The notes under the pieces were generated by a model. The model searched no databases and had not been told where the DNA came from. It saw nothing but the letters and a program-made list of their open reading frames with translations. DNA of 45,290 nucleotides from a virus, in IMG/VR virus record IMGVR_UViG_3300009620_000008, positions 1 to 45,290 of that record; one strand, given 5' to 3'. Shown here in pieces: positions 19,601-28,165 of the stretch. Made by a program: the position numbers and the translations under genes. Each line of letters begins with the position of its first letter. Positions within the stretch are counted from its first letter, which is position 1.

Positions 19601-20335
19601 TTACATGTCCCGTTTGAAGGGGACTCTCATCTTGAGAAACAGTGTACGGCCAGTCAGGCCAGTAGCGTCGATTAGATAGATAGAGTTATTCTCGGTATCG
19701 ATCTTCCAGTTCGGATTCACTGCCATGTTACTTCCGTCCAGAACTTCAAGGATTTCGGCAGTAGGCTCAGGAGTACTGGCTCCACCGATACCCGGCTCAC
19801 TAAGTCTGAACGGTGTGCCATACCGTACATTAGACATAGCACCCGGCCCCTCACCCGCCTGATATGGATTCTGATCACCAGAGTGAATTCCAATATTGAA
19901 CGCACCACTACCGATTGTGGTGACTTCGAGCCATTCCAGCCTAAAGACCTTTCTAAATGGCTTGATTCCCCAGGTATCACACCCAGCAGGATTCACCTTT
20001 AGAGTGGAAGGAGAGACATTTTGAATCGGAATGTCTTCGGTTTGGGGGTTGCCGAACTGATCCTCTCCATGGAACCTAGCCAACGTATCGATGGCCCCTG
20101 ATACGGACCCAACGCCATCGATAAAAATGGACTGCGGAGTGAGGTGGCATGTAGTCCCTTGGTTCATCTCAACAATTCCACCAGCAACAGCCCCTTCACC
20201 ATCGGTGAATAGGGAGCCCGTACTGTGATAATTGTTTATCCCACCGGTTATCGTGCTGGAGAGTACCAGCGGGACCATCACCGTATCAGGATGAGGGTAC
20301 TGGTTCCGATCAATGCTTCTAGACCGTAGACCCAT
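19601..20335 (-). CDS. Tandem structural paralogue 4, 244 aa
   Basis: The longest of the five paralogues. Landmarks: YPHPD, HGEDQFGNPQTE, VRYGTPFRL and TENNSIYLI. Compared with its siblings it has an extra loop around DQNPYQAGEGPGAMS. The ATG overlaps the stop of paralogue 3 as TAATG. Its function is unknown; the shared fold suggests a common structural unit that may form a hetero-oligomer with the siblings. Confidence 0.75.
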   Translation of the reverse strand: MGLRSRSIDRNQYPHPDTVMVPLVLSSTITGGINNYHSTGSLFTDGEGAVAGGIVEMNQGTTCHLTPQSIFIDGVGSVSGAIDTLARFHGEDQFGNPQTEDIPIQNVSPSTLKVNPAGCDTWGIKPFRKVFRLEWLEVTTIGSGAFNIGIHSGDQNPYQAGEGPGAMSNVRYGTPFRLSEPGIGGASTPEPTAEILEVLDGSNMAVNPNWKIDTENNSIYLIDATGLTGRTLFLKMRVPFKRDM

Positions 20336-20985
20336 TAGACTTCTCTTCCCCTGGGGAAGTTGAACTTGACCAGCCTGTGAGGATTGGCCGTAATTTCCCC
20401 CAGATTGTAGATGGACGAATTCTCAGCATCAACGCGCCAGTCGGTATCGAAGGTTGCATCAAGGTAGACCACGCCCCTAATCTCCACATCGGGATATTCC
20501 GTACTTCCCTCTATACCAACATTGACATCCCGCAGTTTGAAGGGCAGGCCATATCGAGCATTGCCATTTCTGAGATGACCGATGGACATCGTTTTTGATG
20601 ATCCTGCGGCGGCATTGGTTACCGTTTCAATCCTTCTAACCATACGAAAGATCTTTGTTCCAGTTACCGCAACGCCATCCCATAGCCCAGAAAAGGTTTC
20701 AGAGACAGGCTCTCCAAACTGATTCTCTCCATAAACCTTGATGCTCCACGCCGCATCAGCGTCATCTTCGGGAGTAATAGTAAGGTTCTGAGGGGTACCC
20801 CTACTTACCTGAGGAAGCCAAGTGGCATTCCAAATACCAGGAACACCACCAGGGGTCATGGTATTTGTTTCTTGGGCAATTCCATTGGTGAATCTCCCTG
20901 TACCGCTCATGCAGTAAATCAGATGAAGTCCGGCATTCGGATGGAGATAGCCGGGAAGATCAATTGCCCTTGTTCGAATAGCCAT
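20335..20985 (-). CDS. Tandem structural paralogue 3, 216 aa
   Basis: Landmarks: YLHPN near residue 14, YGENQFGEPVSE, ARYGLPFKL and AENSSIYNL. It opens MAIRTRAIDL, nearly the same as paralogue 2 (MAIRLQDFD) and paralogue 4 (MGLRSRSID). The start overlaps the previous stop as TAATG and its stop overlaps the next start. Proposed as a virion surface or tail component from its place between the capsid and connector genes. Confidence 0.75.
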   Translation of the reverse strand: MAIRTRAIDLPGYLHPNAGLHLIYCMSGTGRFTNGIAQETNTMTPGGVPGIWNATWLPQVSRGTPQNLTITPEDDADAAWSIKVYGENQFGEPVSETFSGLWDGVAVTGTKIFRMVRRIETVTNAAAGSSKTMSIGHLRNGNARYGLPFKLRDVNVGIEGSTEYPDVEIRGVVYLDATFDTDWRVDAENSSIYNLGEITANPHRLVKFNFPRGREV

Positions 20986-21602
20986 TATCTTGTAGTCCTA
21001 CTAGGCCTGAGTTGGAAGAAGCAGGAGTGTAATCCCGCTGTCCATGTTAAGTTATCGAGAACCGTACTGGTCTTGGGATCAACGTCAGTTGGCCCGACAT
21101 TGCCACCACCATATTCATTATTGATCTCGATCAATTCGGCATTATTGGTAGACCATGTATACCCAGACTGATTGATCTTGATGGGCAGGCCAACCCTCTG
21201 GCCAGACCCCAAGACGAAGCCCACATCAAACCCATCCGCATGAGGACTACCAGGAAGGGAGGTAATCGTCATGCTAGTAAGCACACTAAAGGCGTTCTTG
21301 GTAAAGGTTGCCGCTGTTGCCGCCTGAAAAGTAAGACTCTCTTCAATCGGCTCTTGGAACTGATTCAGCCCCTTCACGATGAATCCTCCTCCAGCCGTAG
21401 TATCAGCGGTATTGCTAATAATCTGGAGTGATCTGGCAGAACCAATCATCCTGTTCTTCAGGAGCGCCACATCTCCAACAGCAAATGTAGCCCCATCAAC
21501 AAAGTGATTGGTCACAGGGGCCGCTAGGCAGAAGTGAATCAATGACCCCGTATTGGGATGAGGGTATGTATTCGGATCAAAATCTTGAAGTCTGATAGCC
21601 AT
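20985..21602 (-). CDS. Tandem structural paralogue 2, 205 aa
   Basis: Landmarks: YPHPN, KGLNQFQEPIEE and QRVGLPIKI. The fourth landmark (S-S/T-I-Y) is degraded here to a TSTVLDNLTW segment. The start ATG at 21602 overlaps the stop of paralogue 1 as TAATG. It is beta-rich and low in charge. It diverges strongly from its siblings outside the motifs, so the duplication is old. Confidence 0.75.
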   Translation of the reverse strand: MAIRLQDFDPNTYPHPNTGSLIHFCLAAPVTNHFVDGATFAVGDVALLKNRMIGSARSLQIISNTADTTAGGGFIVKGLNQFQEPIEESLTFQAATAATFTKNAFSVLTSMTITSLPGSPHADGFDVGFVLGSGQRVGLPIKINQSGYTWSTNNAELIEINNEYGGGNVGPTDVDPKTSTVLDNLTWTAGLHSCFFQLRPSRTTR

Positions 21603-22228
21603 TAGAAGCCACTTAGTTTTTGAAGATTGACGAACACCCAGTTCAGTTCAGCACTCCACGCGCCCGGAGCGGTATTCCGAATACTGCTGTATTTGGCAGA
21701 AAGAGTCATATCTGTTTTCGCATGAACAACGCCATCATAGCGGGTAACTGCGATAATCTCATCCCCAAAGGATTCACTACTAAACTTGAAGGGAAGACCG
21801 ATAGGGATCTGATCCCCATGGTTGCTTAGATTGATAGTTCCATTGCCCGCTCCAGTATCAACAATGTCATCTATGGTGACCCTGTGAATCTCTGTCCAAG
21901 TCATCATCCCCATATGACTGCCCTGATTGGTCGTATAACTGAACCTCTTTGTGGCATCCAGTTGATCGCCAAACTGATCACGACCTTCTACTGTAATAGT
22001 AAATGATCTTACAGAGCCACTGTCTGTATCCGGAGCATTGACCTGAAGGGTACCGGGAGAGCCAAGAATCCTATTCGTCAGAAGCGGCAATTCTTGTCCG
22101 TTGGTCAGGCTGGCCAGAGTGGTCGAAGCCATGAAGTACTCCGCCTTGGCTACAGGCAGAAGAGGGATGGCCGTCACATTCGGATGCGGCCAGTGATCCT
22201 TGTCCCAGTCACCTACTTTGACGGTCAT
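21602..22228 (-). CDS. Tandem structural paralogue 1, 208 aa
   Basis: First of the five in transcription order. It begins MTVKVGDWDKDHWPHPN and keeps EGRDQFGDQLD, IPIGLPFKF and KYSSIRN. A good SD (GAGGA) lies 6 nt before the ATG, after a 91-nt gap with two hairpins behind the capsid gene, so this is where ribosomes probably enter the paralogue block. The family is not one I recognise. Confidence 0.75.
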   Translation of the reverse strand: MTVKVGDWDKDHWPHPNVTAIPLLPVAKAEYFMASTTLASLTNGQELPLLTNRILGSPGTLQVNAPDTDSGSVRSFTITVEGRDQFGDQLDATKRFSYTTNQGSHMGMMTWTEIHRVTIDDIVDTGAGNGTINLSNHGDQIPIGLPFKFSSESFGDEIIAVTRYDGVVHAKTDMTLSAKYSSIRNTAPGAWSAELNWVFVNLQKLSGF

Positions 22229-22319
22229 TTCCAGTCCTCATAGTTTGCCCCCCCGTAGGGGATACTGCGGAAACAGAACTAGGGGGAGTTGTACACCCCC
22301 CCTAATTCCTAATCAATAC
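22229..22319 (-). other. Intergenic gap between capsid and paralogue block
   Basis: No gene. Read on the minus strand it holds two G/C-tract hairpins: one with a 7-bp TAGGGGG/CCCCCTA stem (22280-22304) and one short CCCC-TAC-GGGG element (about 22247-22262). The SD for paralogue 1 follows. The first stem is followed only by GTTCTGTTT, so it would be a weak terminator; it may act as an attenuator or mRNA-stabilising structure. Confidence 0.55.
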
Positions 22320-23708
22320 CTATTCTTGGATATCAAGGATGGCGGCGTTGGCATTCCGGCGGGTCACACCGAAGTCACCAAAGTAGGCAAGCGTGGCCTG
22401 CCAGTCATGGGTGTCTTCTCTGCGATGCCAGATAGAGCCATCGTCATCCAACCAGTTGAAGTCCTGCATCCTGTACATCTGGAATGTGGATTCATCCAGG
22501 AAGTACATGATGCCTGCTTGGCAATCCTTGTCTACGACAAGGGGATGACCGTTGTAGTCGAGTGCGGTGTAACCGCCAGTCAGTTTGGTGGTATTCGGGT
22601 ACCGCTTATCAGCCGCCAGCAGGTCGTAGAAAGCCTGACGAACACCATAGGTGGTCATGATCAGGCTAGTACTTCCCGTGCCGTACTCTTCCGTAAGGTC
22701 AAGTGCCTGTTGCATCAGGTCTTCGCTCAGGTTCTGGGGAACGTTACCGTTGGCGATGATCTGAGACTGCCAGAGCGAATCGGTAACTGAGTACAGTTCC
22801 GCTTCGGTTCCAGCAGATCCAAGAACCTTGCCATCGGTGGAGTGCGCCCAGGTATCAGCACTTCCTGTCGGAGAGCCGACCACCAGACCCAGCAGGCCCT
22901 GGCATTCGTTGCCCCAAGAGGTTTCAGAGTCAGCATCGGTCAGAGCCTTAGCGGTCTGGCCAGATGCCGTTGTCACTGCCGTGCTACCCGGACCCTTCGC
23001 GTGAACGAAGAATTCCACAGTCTTGGCCATGGTGTCAGCAAGCGTGATCGTTCTGGCGGAAATGTCCACCGAGTTGATCTTGCTTACGCCAGCAAATTTG
23101 CCGACTGCTCCACCACCACCTGAGTTACCAATATCGTTGTTCAGCGAGACGCCACCCACATAGCGGCCAGGACCGAAATACTTCAGTCGAGAACCAACTT
23201 CTGCGGTGTCACCCCATTGGCGAACGGTAAAGGTAGCCGTGTCGGAACCGGGAACTGTGTCCACGGAGCCAAGGATGCCAGTTCCATCATTGAAGTACAT
23301 CCGGTTCATGTCATGCTTGAAATCATTCATGACACCAGAGACTTCCGAGTCGATGGCGCGAACGAAACTACCAAGGTCAGACTTGGTAGCCGCGATCACC
23401 ACACCACCGATGTGGACACGAGCGTAGAGATACTTCACATAGTGCTCAATCGTTGTGAACTGTTGCTCTTGGGGATACGGGAGAATCCCGCCTTCCTGTA
23501 CAGCACCAAATCCATACGATCTTCCAGTGTGCAAGGGCATGATGATCTTGCGGCCTTCGACATTCTGATCATTCCGGTCGATCCGGCTCATCAGGATTGT
23601 CTCTGAGTTCAATTGCTCACGAATAGGCCCAAGATAAATGTCCTTCAGAACCTTGTCATAATCAGTCAGGCTCAGAACACTGGCGTTGTTAATTGCAGAC
23701 GTAGCCAT
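22320..23708 (-). CDS. Major capsid protein candidate, 462 aa
   Basis: The length, the place directly downstream of a scaffold-like gene and the absence of enzyme motifs fit an HK97-fold major capsid protein. Supporting segments are the N-terminal helix LTDYDKVLKDIYLGPIREQL, an E-loop-like region GRKIIMPLHTGRSYGFGA, the helix KSDLGSFVRAIDSEVSGVM, and the C-terminal REDTHDWQATLAYFGDFGV typical of phage coat proteins. An AGG lies 11 nt before the ATG. A protease-cleaved N-terminus is not evident. It is the only good coat candidate in the window. Confidence 0.85.
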   Translation of the reverse strand: MATSAINNASVLSLTDYDKVLKDIYLGPIREQLNSETILMSRIDRNDQNVEGRKIIMPLHTGRSYGFGAVQEGGILPYPQEQQFTTIEHYVKYLYARVHIGGVVIAATKSDLGSFVRAIDSEVSGVMNDFKHDMNRMYFNDGTGILGSVDTVPGSDTATFTVRQWGDTAEVGSRLKYFGPGRYVGGVSLNNDIGNSGGGGAVGKFAGVSKINSVDISARTITLADTMAKTVEFFVHAKGPGSTAVTTASGQTAKALTDADSETSWGNECQGLLGLVVGSPTGSADTWAHSTDGKVLGSAGTEAELYSVTDSLWQSQIIANGNVPQNLSEDLMQQALDLTEEYGTGSTSLIMTTYGVRQAFYDLLAADKRYPNTTKLTGGYTALDYNGHPLVVDKDCQAGIMYFLDESTFQMYRMQDFNWLDDDGSIWHRREDTHDWQATLAYFGDFGVTRRNANAAILDIQE

Positions 23709-23721
23709 TTTTTGTTGTTAC

Positions 23722-24525
23722 CTAGTGGCCACCCATCAAACCTTGCAGATATTCCACTGCGGCTTTATGAGTGCCACCCTTTTTCATATCTTCGGCAGAG
23801 AGGTTAGGAATGTCAGGGGTAGAACCCGCCGCCGCTCCTCCACTCTCTGTGCCAAACCTGGCTCTATCCCGAAGGCCTGCTTCAATTTGATCAGCGGTTG
23901 GATTCTCGATGATCTTGTTGAAGGTAGATTCAAGGTGCTTGACCAAGATCTCTAAGTCCTGGGACGGGTCGCGGGCCATCTCTTGGAAGAGATTGTTCAC
24001 TGCGTGAGCAGATGACCTAGATAGGACTGGACTCTGTGAGACTGCACCTTCGACCTTAGTTCTGAGTGTTTCCAACTGAGAGTGCTGGAGGCTTTCCTGT
24101 TGCTGGGCCATCAGAGACTTCAACTGGTTTTCCAATTGCATGACCTTCAGATCGGACGAGTTGCCACTCGGCATCTCGCCATCAAAATCGTTAGAGTCAA
24201 TCATTGTTTCACCAGTAATAATTCTCTGAATTGCCGCCGCCTTATCAGGGTTACCTTCCAAGAACGATTGGAATTCATCTAGGCCTGTGAGTTGGGTAGA
24301 TCGCTCTTCCAAGAGCCTTCTCTGTTCCGACAACTCAGCAGTCTTCTTTTCGTAGTCATAGCCCTTCTGTGCCAGTTCTGTAACCTTGTCAAGTGTCAGG
24401 TCGATATCCTCGCCCCTCCACTTAATGCTTACAGACTGACTGCCAGGGTCGATGTTCTCTTGAGTCGCGGACTCGGTACCCGCTTGGTTAGCGGCCTCGT
24501 CCCCGGTGCTTTCGATACTTGTCAT
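23722..24525 (-). CDS. Scaffolding protein candidate, 267 aa
   Basis: An acidic, Gln/Glu/Ser-rich, helical protein lies between the portal and capsid genes, the standard scaffold position. It has coiled-coil-like segments (YDYEKKTAELSEQRRLLEER; LKVMQLENQLKSLMAQQQE) and a His/Gly-tipped C-terminus ending LQGLMGGH. ATG 24525 is preferred over the adjacent GTG at 24528 because AAGGA sits 5 nt before the ATG. I see no serine-protease motif, so a separate prohead protease is not suggested by this gene. Confidence 0.8.
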   Translation of the reverse strand: MTSIESTGDEAANQAGTESATQENIDPGSQSVSIKWRGEDIDLTLDKVTELAQKGYDYEKKTAELSEQRRLLEERSTQLTGLDEFQSFLEGNPDKAAAIQRIITGETMIDSNDFDGEMPSGNSSDLKVMQLENQLKSLMAQQQESLQHSQLETLRTKVEGAVSQSPVLSRSSAHAVNNLFQEMARDPSQDLEILVKHLESTFNKIIENPTADQIEAGLRDRARFGTESGGAAAGSTPDIPNLSAEDMKKGGTHKAAVEYLQGLMGGH

Positions 24526-24559
24526 CACGATCCTTTGTATTAATTACACGAATAAGCCT

Positions 24560-26593
24560 TCACTGTGAAGGCCCTTCCTCTTGACGCTTGGGCCTACTTC
24601 CGGTGCCAGTTTCACCGGGAGCCCCGCGCTGTGCCTGCATCATCTCCATCTGAGCCTGATACTGCTGTTGGAGAATCTGATTGTGCTGTGCCACATGACT
24701 GTCAATCAACTGCTGATGTTCAGGAGTGAGAGCGTCATAGTCGGCAGAGTTCTGTAGATCCGAGTGTGTCTTCACATGGATCTGATGTTCGTGGAATTCC
24801 CTGACCAGCGGCAACTGAGGAGGCATGGACTTCATAAGGAAGTTCTCCTTCTCTGCTACTCGGTAGTGCTGAGCCATTGAATGAGTAGCACCCTGGACAT
24901 CGAACAATTCGAAGCCTTCCAAGATTGCCTTCATATGCTCGGGATTTTGGGGATTTAAGAATCCAGCACCCATCAGGTCCAAGAGGTCTTGCCTTCTCGT
25001 TGCTGTTGATTCAGTACCAGATGAGGGCACAACTCTCACATCGAAGTTGTTGCGTATGTCAGCGCCCTTCCACATCTGAACCTGCCATGAGTAGTCGCTG
25101 GATAGCGTCTTCACACTTCTGGGAACATCCCAGTTGACCGACGCCAATTTCAGCATTAGCCGGGAACTAGCCTTCACCGAGTCAATGATCCTGTTTCTGA
25201 ACAGGCTCATTACTGAGATGTCCTGCTCCATTAGCATCTGGATGGCCGTTCCACTCCTCACAGATGAAGGAGCCCGAGCCTGGGTAACGTCACTCTGGGC
25301 CGCAATAACCTGCATCTCTTTGAAGAGATCGGTTACGTGGGCCGTGATGTACGCGGGTAGGGGTGAGGGCGGGACTACCTGAGGAGGGAGTGAGGTGCCA
25401 TTGTAGAAAATGACTTCCCCAGGCTCGGAAGTTATGGCTGTTTCTGCAATGCCTGCTCCACGCGGCACCAGCCATTTGGGCTTAGACATCAAGTTCTTCG
25501 ACTCGATGATCTGTGATCTTGTGATGTTGTACTCTCGCTGTGGCCCCATCAGGTTCTCAACGAGTCCCATACCCCAGAAGCGGTTGGGCATCTCGATGTA
25601 GTTCATGTGAATATAGGGCGACCATACGCCAAGGTCTGTGGCGTAATGGTTGCTCCTAGATTCCAGAACTGTCCCACCCGCCATGACCGCATAGCGGCCC
25701 TTCGGATAATCAGGACTGGGCTTATCCCACATCTCATAGACGATGGCCGTATCCGTGGCTTTATTAGGATCACCTCCCCAGTAGTTCTTTCCGATCAGGG
25801 ATTTGAGCCTGCGCTCCATCCAACTGTGAGGCTTGCCCGCCTCAGCGGTAACAGTCTTGCCTCTCTTTGGCCATCTATCTTTGATATATGAGAGAGGGCG
25901 TTCTGTTGCCTCTATAATCCATGTAGCCGACCCGAACCCTGGAGAAGCGTCCGTAGCATCGGTGTACATCTTGAAGGGAGATACTGATTCCACAGCGATC
26001 TCACCCAGATTCTGAGCGAGCAGAGAAGCCCGACCGCGAATGGCTTCATTCCTTACCTCTCCAACTTCCGACTCTTCGATAATGTCCCTGTCATCCAGGG
26101 AAACTACATCTCCAACTGTGGGTCCAGCGGTGATATCCCAATGAACCTTCAGGAATCCAGTTCCAGTGAGCGTAGCCCACTTGACGGCTCTCCTGAGTTC
26201 CTCATCAAACTCTGTTATTTCAAACAGATGCTCGATGATGCGGGTGCCCACCCTTGCACCGCCCATATCCTCACGGTCTGGAGTCTTAGGAGCGACAACT
26301 ACTCTAGGCCTATCTGCTGTTACTTTAGATACAGCCCTCTGCACCATGGGCAGAATCAGATTGGCCGTATATCTGGCCCGCCAGGGCGGGGCAGGCGGCT
26401 CCTCTAGGGAATTAGAAGTACTATTCCATTTGACATATTGATGGCCAGAGAAGAATGAGACGCATTCAAACCAGATGCGCTCCAGCGACATCTTGAATGC
26501 ATTCCGACCCTCATCGCCCTGACGAGTTTCGAAATCTCTGAGTAGATCTTTGTCTTGCTCAGATAGTCTTACAGGCTTTATAGCCGCAGGCAT
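24560..26593 (-). CDS. Portal protein, 677 aa
   Basis: Forms the dodecameric DNA-entry vertex of the head and docks the terminase. Portal-like features include an N-terminal helical wing, PPWRARYTANLILPMVQRAVSK, the segment NRFWGMGLVENLMGPQREYN (a conserved portal block), KWLVPRGAG, and SSVRSGTAIQMLMEQDISVMS ahead of a long C-terminal helix. The C-terminal tail is Gln/Met-rich. Length and layout resemble P22/T7-type portals of short-tailed phages. The start overlaps the previous stop as TGATG. Confidence 0.92.
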   Translation of the reverse strand: MPAAIKPVRLSEQDKDLLRDFETRQGDEGRNAFKMSLERIWFECVSFFSGHQYVKWNSTSNSLEEPPAPPWRARYTANLILPMVQRAVSKVTADRPRVVVAPKTPDREDMGGARVGTRIIEHLFEITEFDEELRRAVKWATLTGTGFLKVHWDITAGPTVGDVVSLDDRDIIEESEVGEVRNEAIRGRASLLAQNLGEIAVESVSPFKMYTDATDASPGFGSATWIIEATERPLSYIKDRWPKRGKTVTAEAGKPHSWMERRLKSLIGKNYWGGDPNKATDTAIVYEMWDKPSPDYPKGRYAVMAGGTVLESRSNHYATDLGVWSPYIHMNYIEMPNRFWGMGLVENLMGPQREYNITRSQIIESKNLMSKPKWLVPRGAGIAETAITSEPGEVIFYNGTSLPPQVVPPSPLPAYITAHVTDLFKEMQVIAAQSDVTQARAPSSVRSGTAIQMLMEQDISVMSLFRNRIIDSVKASSRLMLKLASVNWDVPRSVKTLSSDYSWQVQMWKGADIRNNFDVRVVPSSGTESTATRRQDLLDLMGAGFLNPQNPEHMKAILEGFELFDVQGATHSMAQHYRVAEKENFLMKSMPPQLPLVREFHEHQIHVKTHSDLQNSADYDALTPEHQQLIDSHVAQHNQILQQQYQAQMEMMQAQRGAPGETGTGSRPKRQEEGPSQ

Positions 26594-27018
26594 CAGGCAG
26601 TGATGCGATCATAGTCAGGCATATGCTTGACTAGTTCAGTTTCCAGAGGCTTGAGGGCAGTCTTGATCGAGGCTTCCTCGGCTGTAGCCGCAGTCACATC
26701 CTTCTTGGCAGATGTAACCTCTTTCTTGGCGGCAGTCAGTTGGGCCTTCAGCGCCGTCACGCCAGCCTCGGCCTCGGAGATAGCGGTATTCAGTTTTGCG
26801 ACCGAAGCCTCCTTGGTGGCGAGGACGGTTCCGACATCACCGAGATGGATCCTGGCATCCATCAGTTCGTTAACCTTCTCTCTGACGGGGGCTTCCGCCT
26901 CATACATCTTCTTCTGCGCCGCAACCTTCTTCTTATGGGCAGTGACTAGTTTTTTGACATCACTAGACTTCACTGACTCCTGTGTGCGCTTGACGGACTT
27001 CTTATCGAAGTAACTCAT
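26593..27018 (-). CDS. Coiled-coil protein, 141 aa
   Basis: Nearly the whole protein is helical and rich in Lys/Ala/Glu (AHKKKVAAQKKMYEAE; ALKAQLTAAKKEVTSAKKDV), with heptad-like spacing. The start ATG overlaps the previous stop as ATGA. There is no membrane segment or cysteine. It sits between the terminase and portal genes, so it could be a packaging, scaffold or portal accessory protein. The family is not recognised. Confidence 0.7.
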   Translation of the reverse strand: MSYFDKKSVKRTQESVKSSDVKKLVTAHKKKVAAQKKMYEAEAPVREKVNELMDARIHLGDVGTVLATKEASVAKLNTAISEAEAGVTALKAQLTAAKKEVTSAKKDVTAATAEEASIKTALKPLETELVKHMPDYDRITA

Positions 27019-27284
27019 TCTTGGTTCCTCATAAGATTGCTGATGTATTCAGCCCCTGCGATCTGCGATTCTGTCTCATCAGATCTTGACCATGTTTGAT
27101 CCCCATTCTGGGGCATAGCCGCACTGCTGAGAGCATAAGTAGCCACCGCCTGTTGTGATGCCATGGCCATGATCTTCGTTTCTAGCCTATCCAACTGTCC
27201 GAGAAGCGCCCGCTTCTCGAATCCTTGGACCAGCGCCTGAACGGTGATCACAATACCCAGGACTACGATGATTGTTGATTCCAT
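27015..27284 (-). CDS. Small membrane-anchored helical protein, 89 aa
   Basis: An N-terminal hydrophobic segment (STIIVVLGIVITVQALV) forms one likely membrane helix. A charged amphipathic coil (EKRALLGQLDRLETKIMAMA) and a polar tail follow. The start overlaps the terminase stop as TAATG. The topology resembles small holin-like or inner-membrane phage proteins, but the location next to terminase is unusual for a lysis gene. Function unknown. Confidence 0.65.
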   Translation of the reverse strand: MESTIIVVLGIVITVQALVQGFEKRALLGQLDRLETKIMAMASQQAVATYALSSAAMPQNGDQTWSRSDETESQIAGAEYISNLMRNQE

Positions 27285-28006
27285 TACCAGTCATTCCCAT
27301 ACTTATAGTTCGTCTCAGCGATGAGTTTATGCTCATCTTCAAATCGATCAGATACCATATCCCATACCCAGGAGTCAACATTCCTGTCTGGATTCACCTT
27401 CGCAGGGGGATGCTCAAAGAAGACTGCTTCTCTTGCCTGAAGAGCAATCATCCATGCCATAACCCTATCATCGGTAGATCCTTTCCTGGCTTCAGCAACC
27501 CCGCGCTCTGTGACCATAAAGGTCCGCATCTCACGGAGAAGTTCTTCTGAGTTGATCTTCGCATCGCCTTCCCTGAGCACCTGCCTAGCGTGATCAAGCA
27601 ATAAGGCCTTTGTCTTTGTAGTGGTCTGCCAACCAATACGGTTCACTGGCTTGTGCTGTACCTGATCGAATGCCTTCCTCGTATACAGGTGCCAGTAACC
27701 CAGATCTCTGATTCTGTTGACCACGGCCAGACCGTGCATATTGATCTCTACTGCTACGAAAGCGTTGTCATAAAATTCTCCTAGTTTTACAACCTCTTCC
27801 GCAAAGAGATAGGGATCGATTCGGTCTGTCCACTCTGCGACTTGCTCCATTGTTTCAACGTCAATGACACAAGCAACTGAGTTGTCTCCGAATCCAAACC
27901 CTTCAGCCGTATCGACCCCCATGGCGTAGCGATGTCCAGTAACCGGGGTAGCCCACAATCGCAACGGTCCTCGGGGGTTTGGGTCATAGAGCAGTTCGTC
28001 GGTCAT
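27284..28006 (-). CDS. terL (C-terminal part): Terminase large subunit, nuclease half, 240 aa
   Basis: Carries the RNase-H-fold nuclease that cuts concatemeric DNA during packaging. Visible motifs: YAMGVDTAEGFGFGD (D32), FVAVEINMHG (E87) and GSTDDRVMAWMIAL (D179/D180), which together form the expected two-metal acidic site. The ATG at 28006 overlaps the stop of the preceding 50-aa gene as ATGA. The N-terminal residues DPNPRGPLRLWATPV match the linker that normally follows the ATPase domain, so this is the second half of an otherwise ordinary TerL. An AGG/GTA-rich upstream frame without an ATG continues a little further. Confidence 0.9.
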   Translation of the reverse strand: MTDELLYDPNPRGPLRLWATPVTGHRYAMGVDTAEGFGFGDNSVACVIDVETMEQVAEWTDRIDPYLFAEEVVKLGEFYDNAFVAVEINMHGLAVVNRIRDLGYWHLYTRKAFDQVQHKPVNRIGWQTTTKTKALLLDHARQVLREGDAKINSEELLREMRTFMVTERGVAEARKGSTDDRVMAWMIALQAREAVFFEHPPAKVNPDRNVDSWVWDMVSDRFEDEHKLIAETNYKYGNDW

Positions 28007-28155
28007 ACGCTTACGGCGCTGGGCTTGCTCTTCGGCACACTCATCTTGCCAGCAGTAAGCACTGCGGCGGCATGCAGTAGTGCACCGTCATCTACATTGC
28101 ATCGCCTGATCTCTTTTACAGACTTCCTGAGTCTCAAAAAGTAGGTCCACATCAT
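28003..28155 (-). CDS. Small ORF between the two terminase halves, 50 aa
   Basis: Begins with two ATG codons (28155, 28152) after an AAGGA placed 8 nt upstream. Its TGA overlaps the ATG of the nuclease-half gene. The product is MMWTYFLRLRKSVKEIRRCN followed by DDGALLHAAAVLTAG and a basic tail. It starts hydrophobic/aromatic and then becomes amphipathic. It has no recognised domain. It could tether the two halves, be an independent small protein, or be the remnant of an element that split terL. Confidence 0.6.
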   Translation of the reverse strand: MMWTYFLRLRKSVKEIRRCNVDDGALLHAAAVLTAGKMSVPKSKPSAVSV

Positions 28156-28165
28156 TTCAACATCC

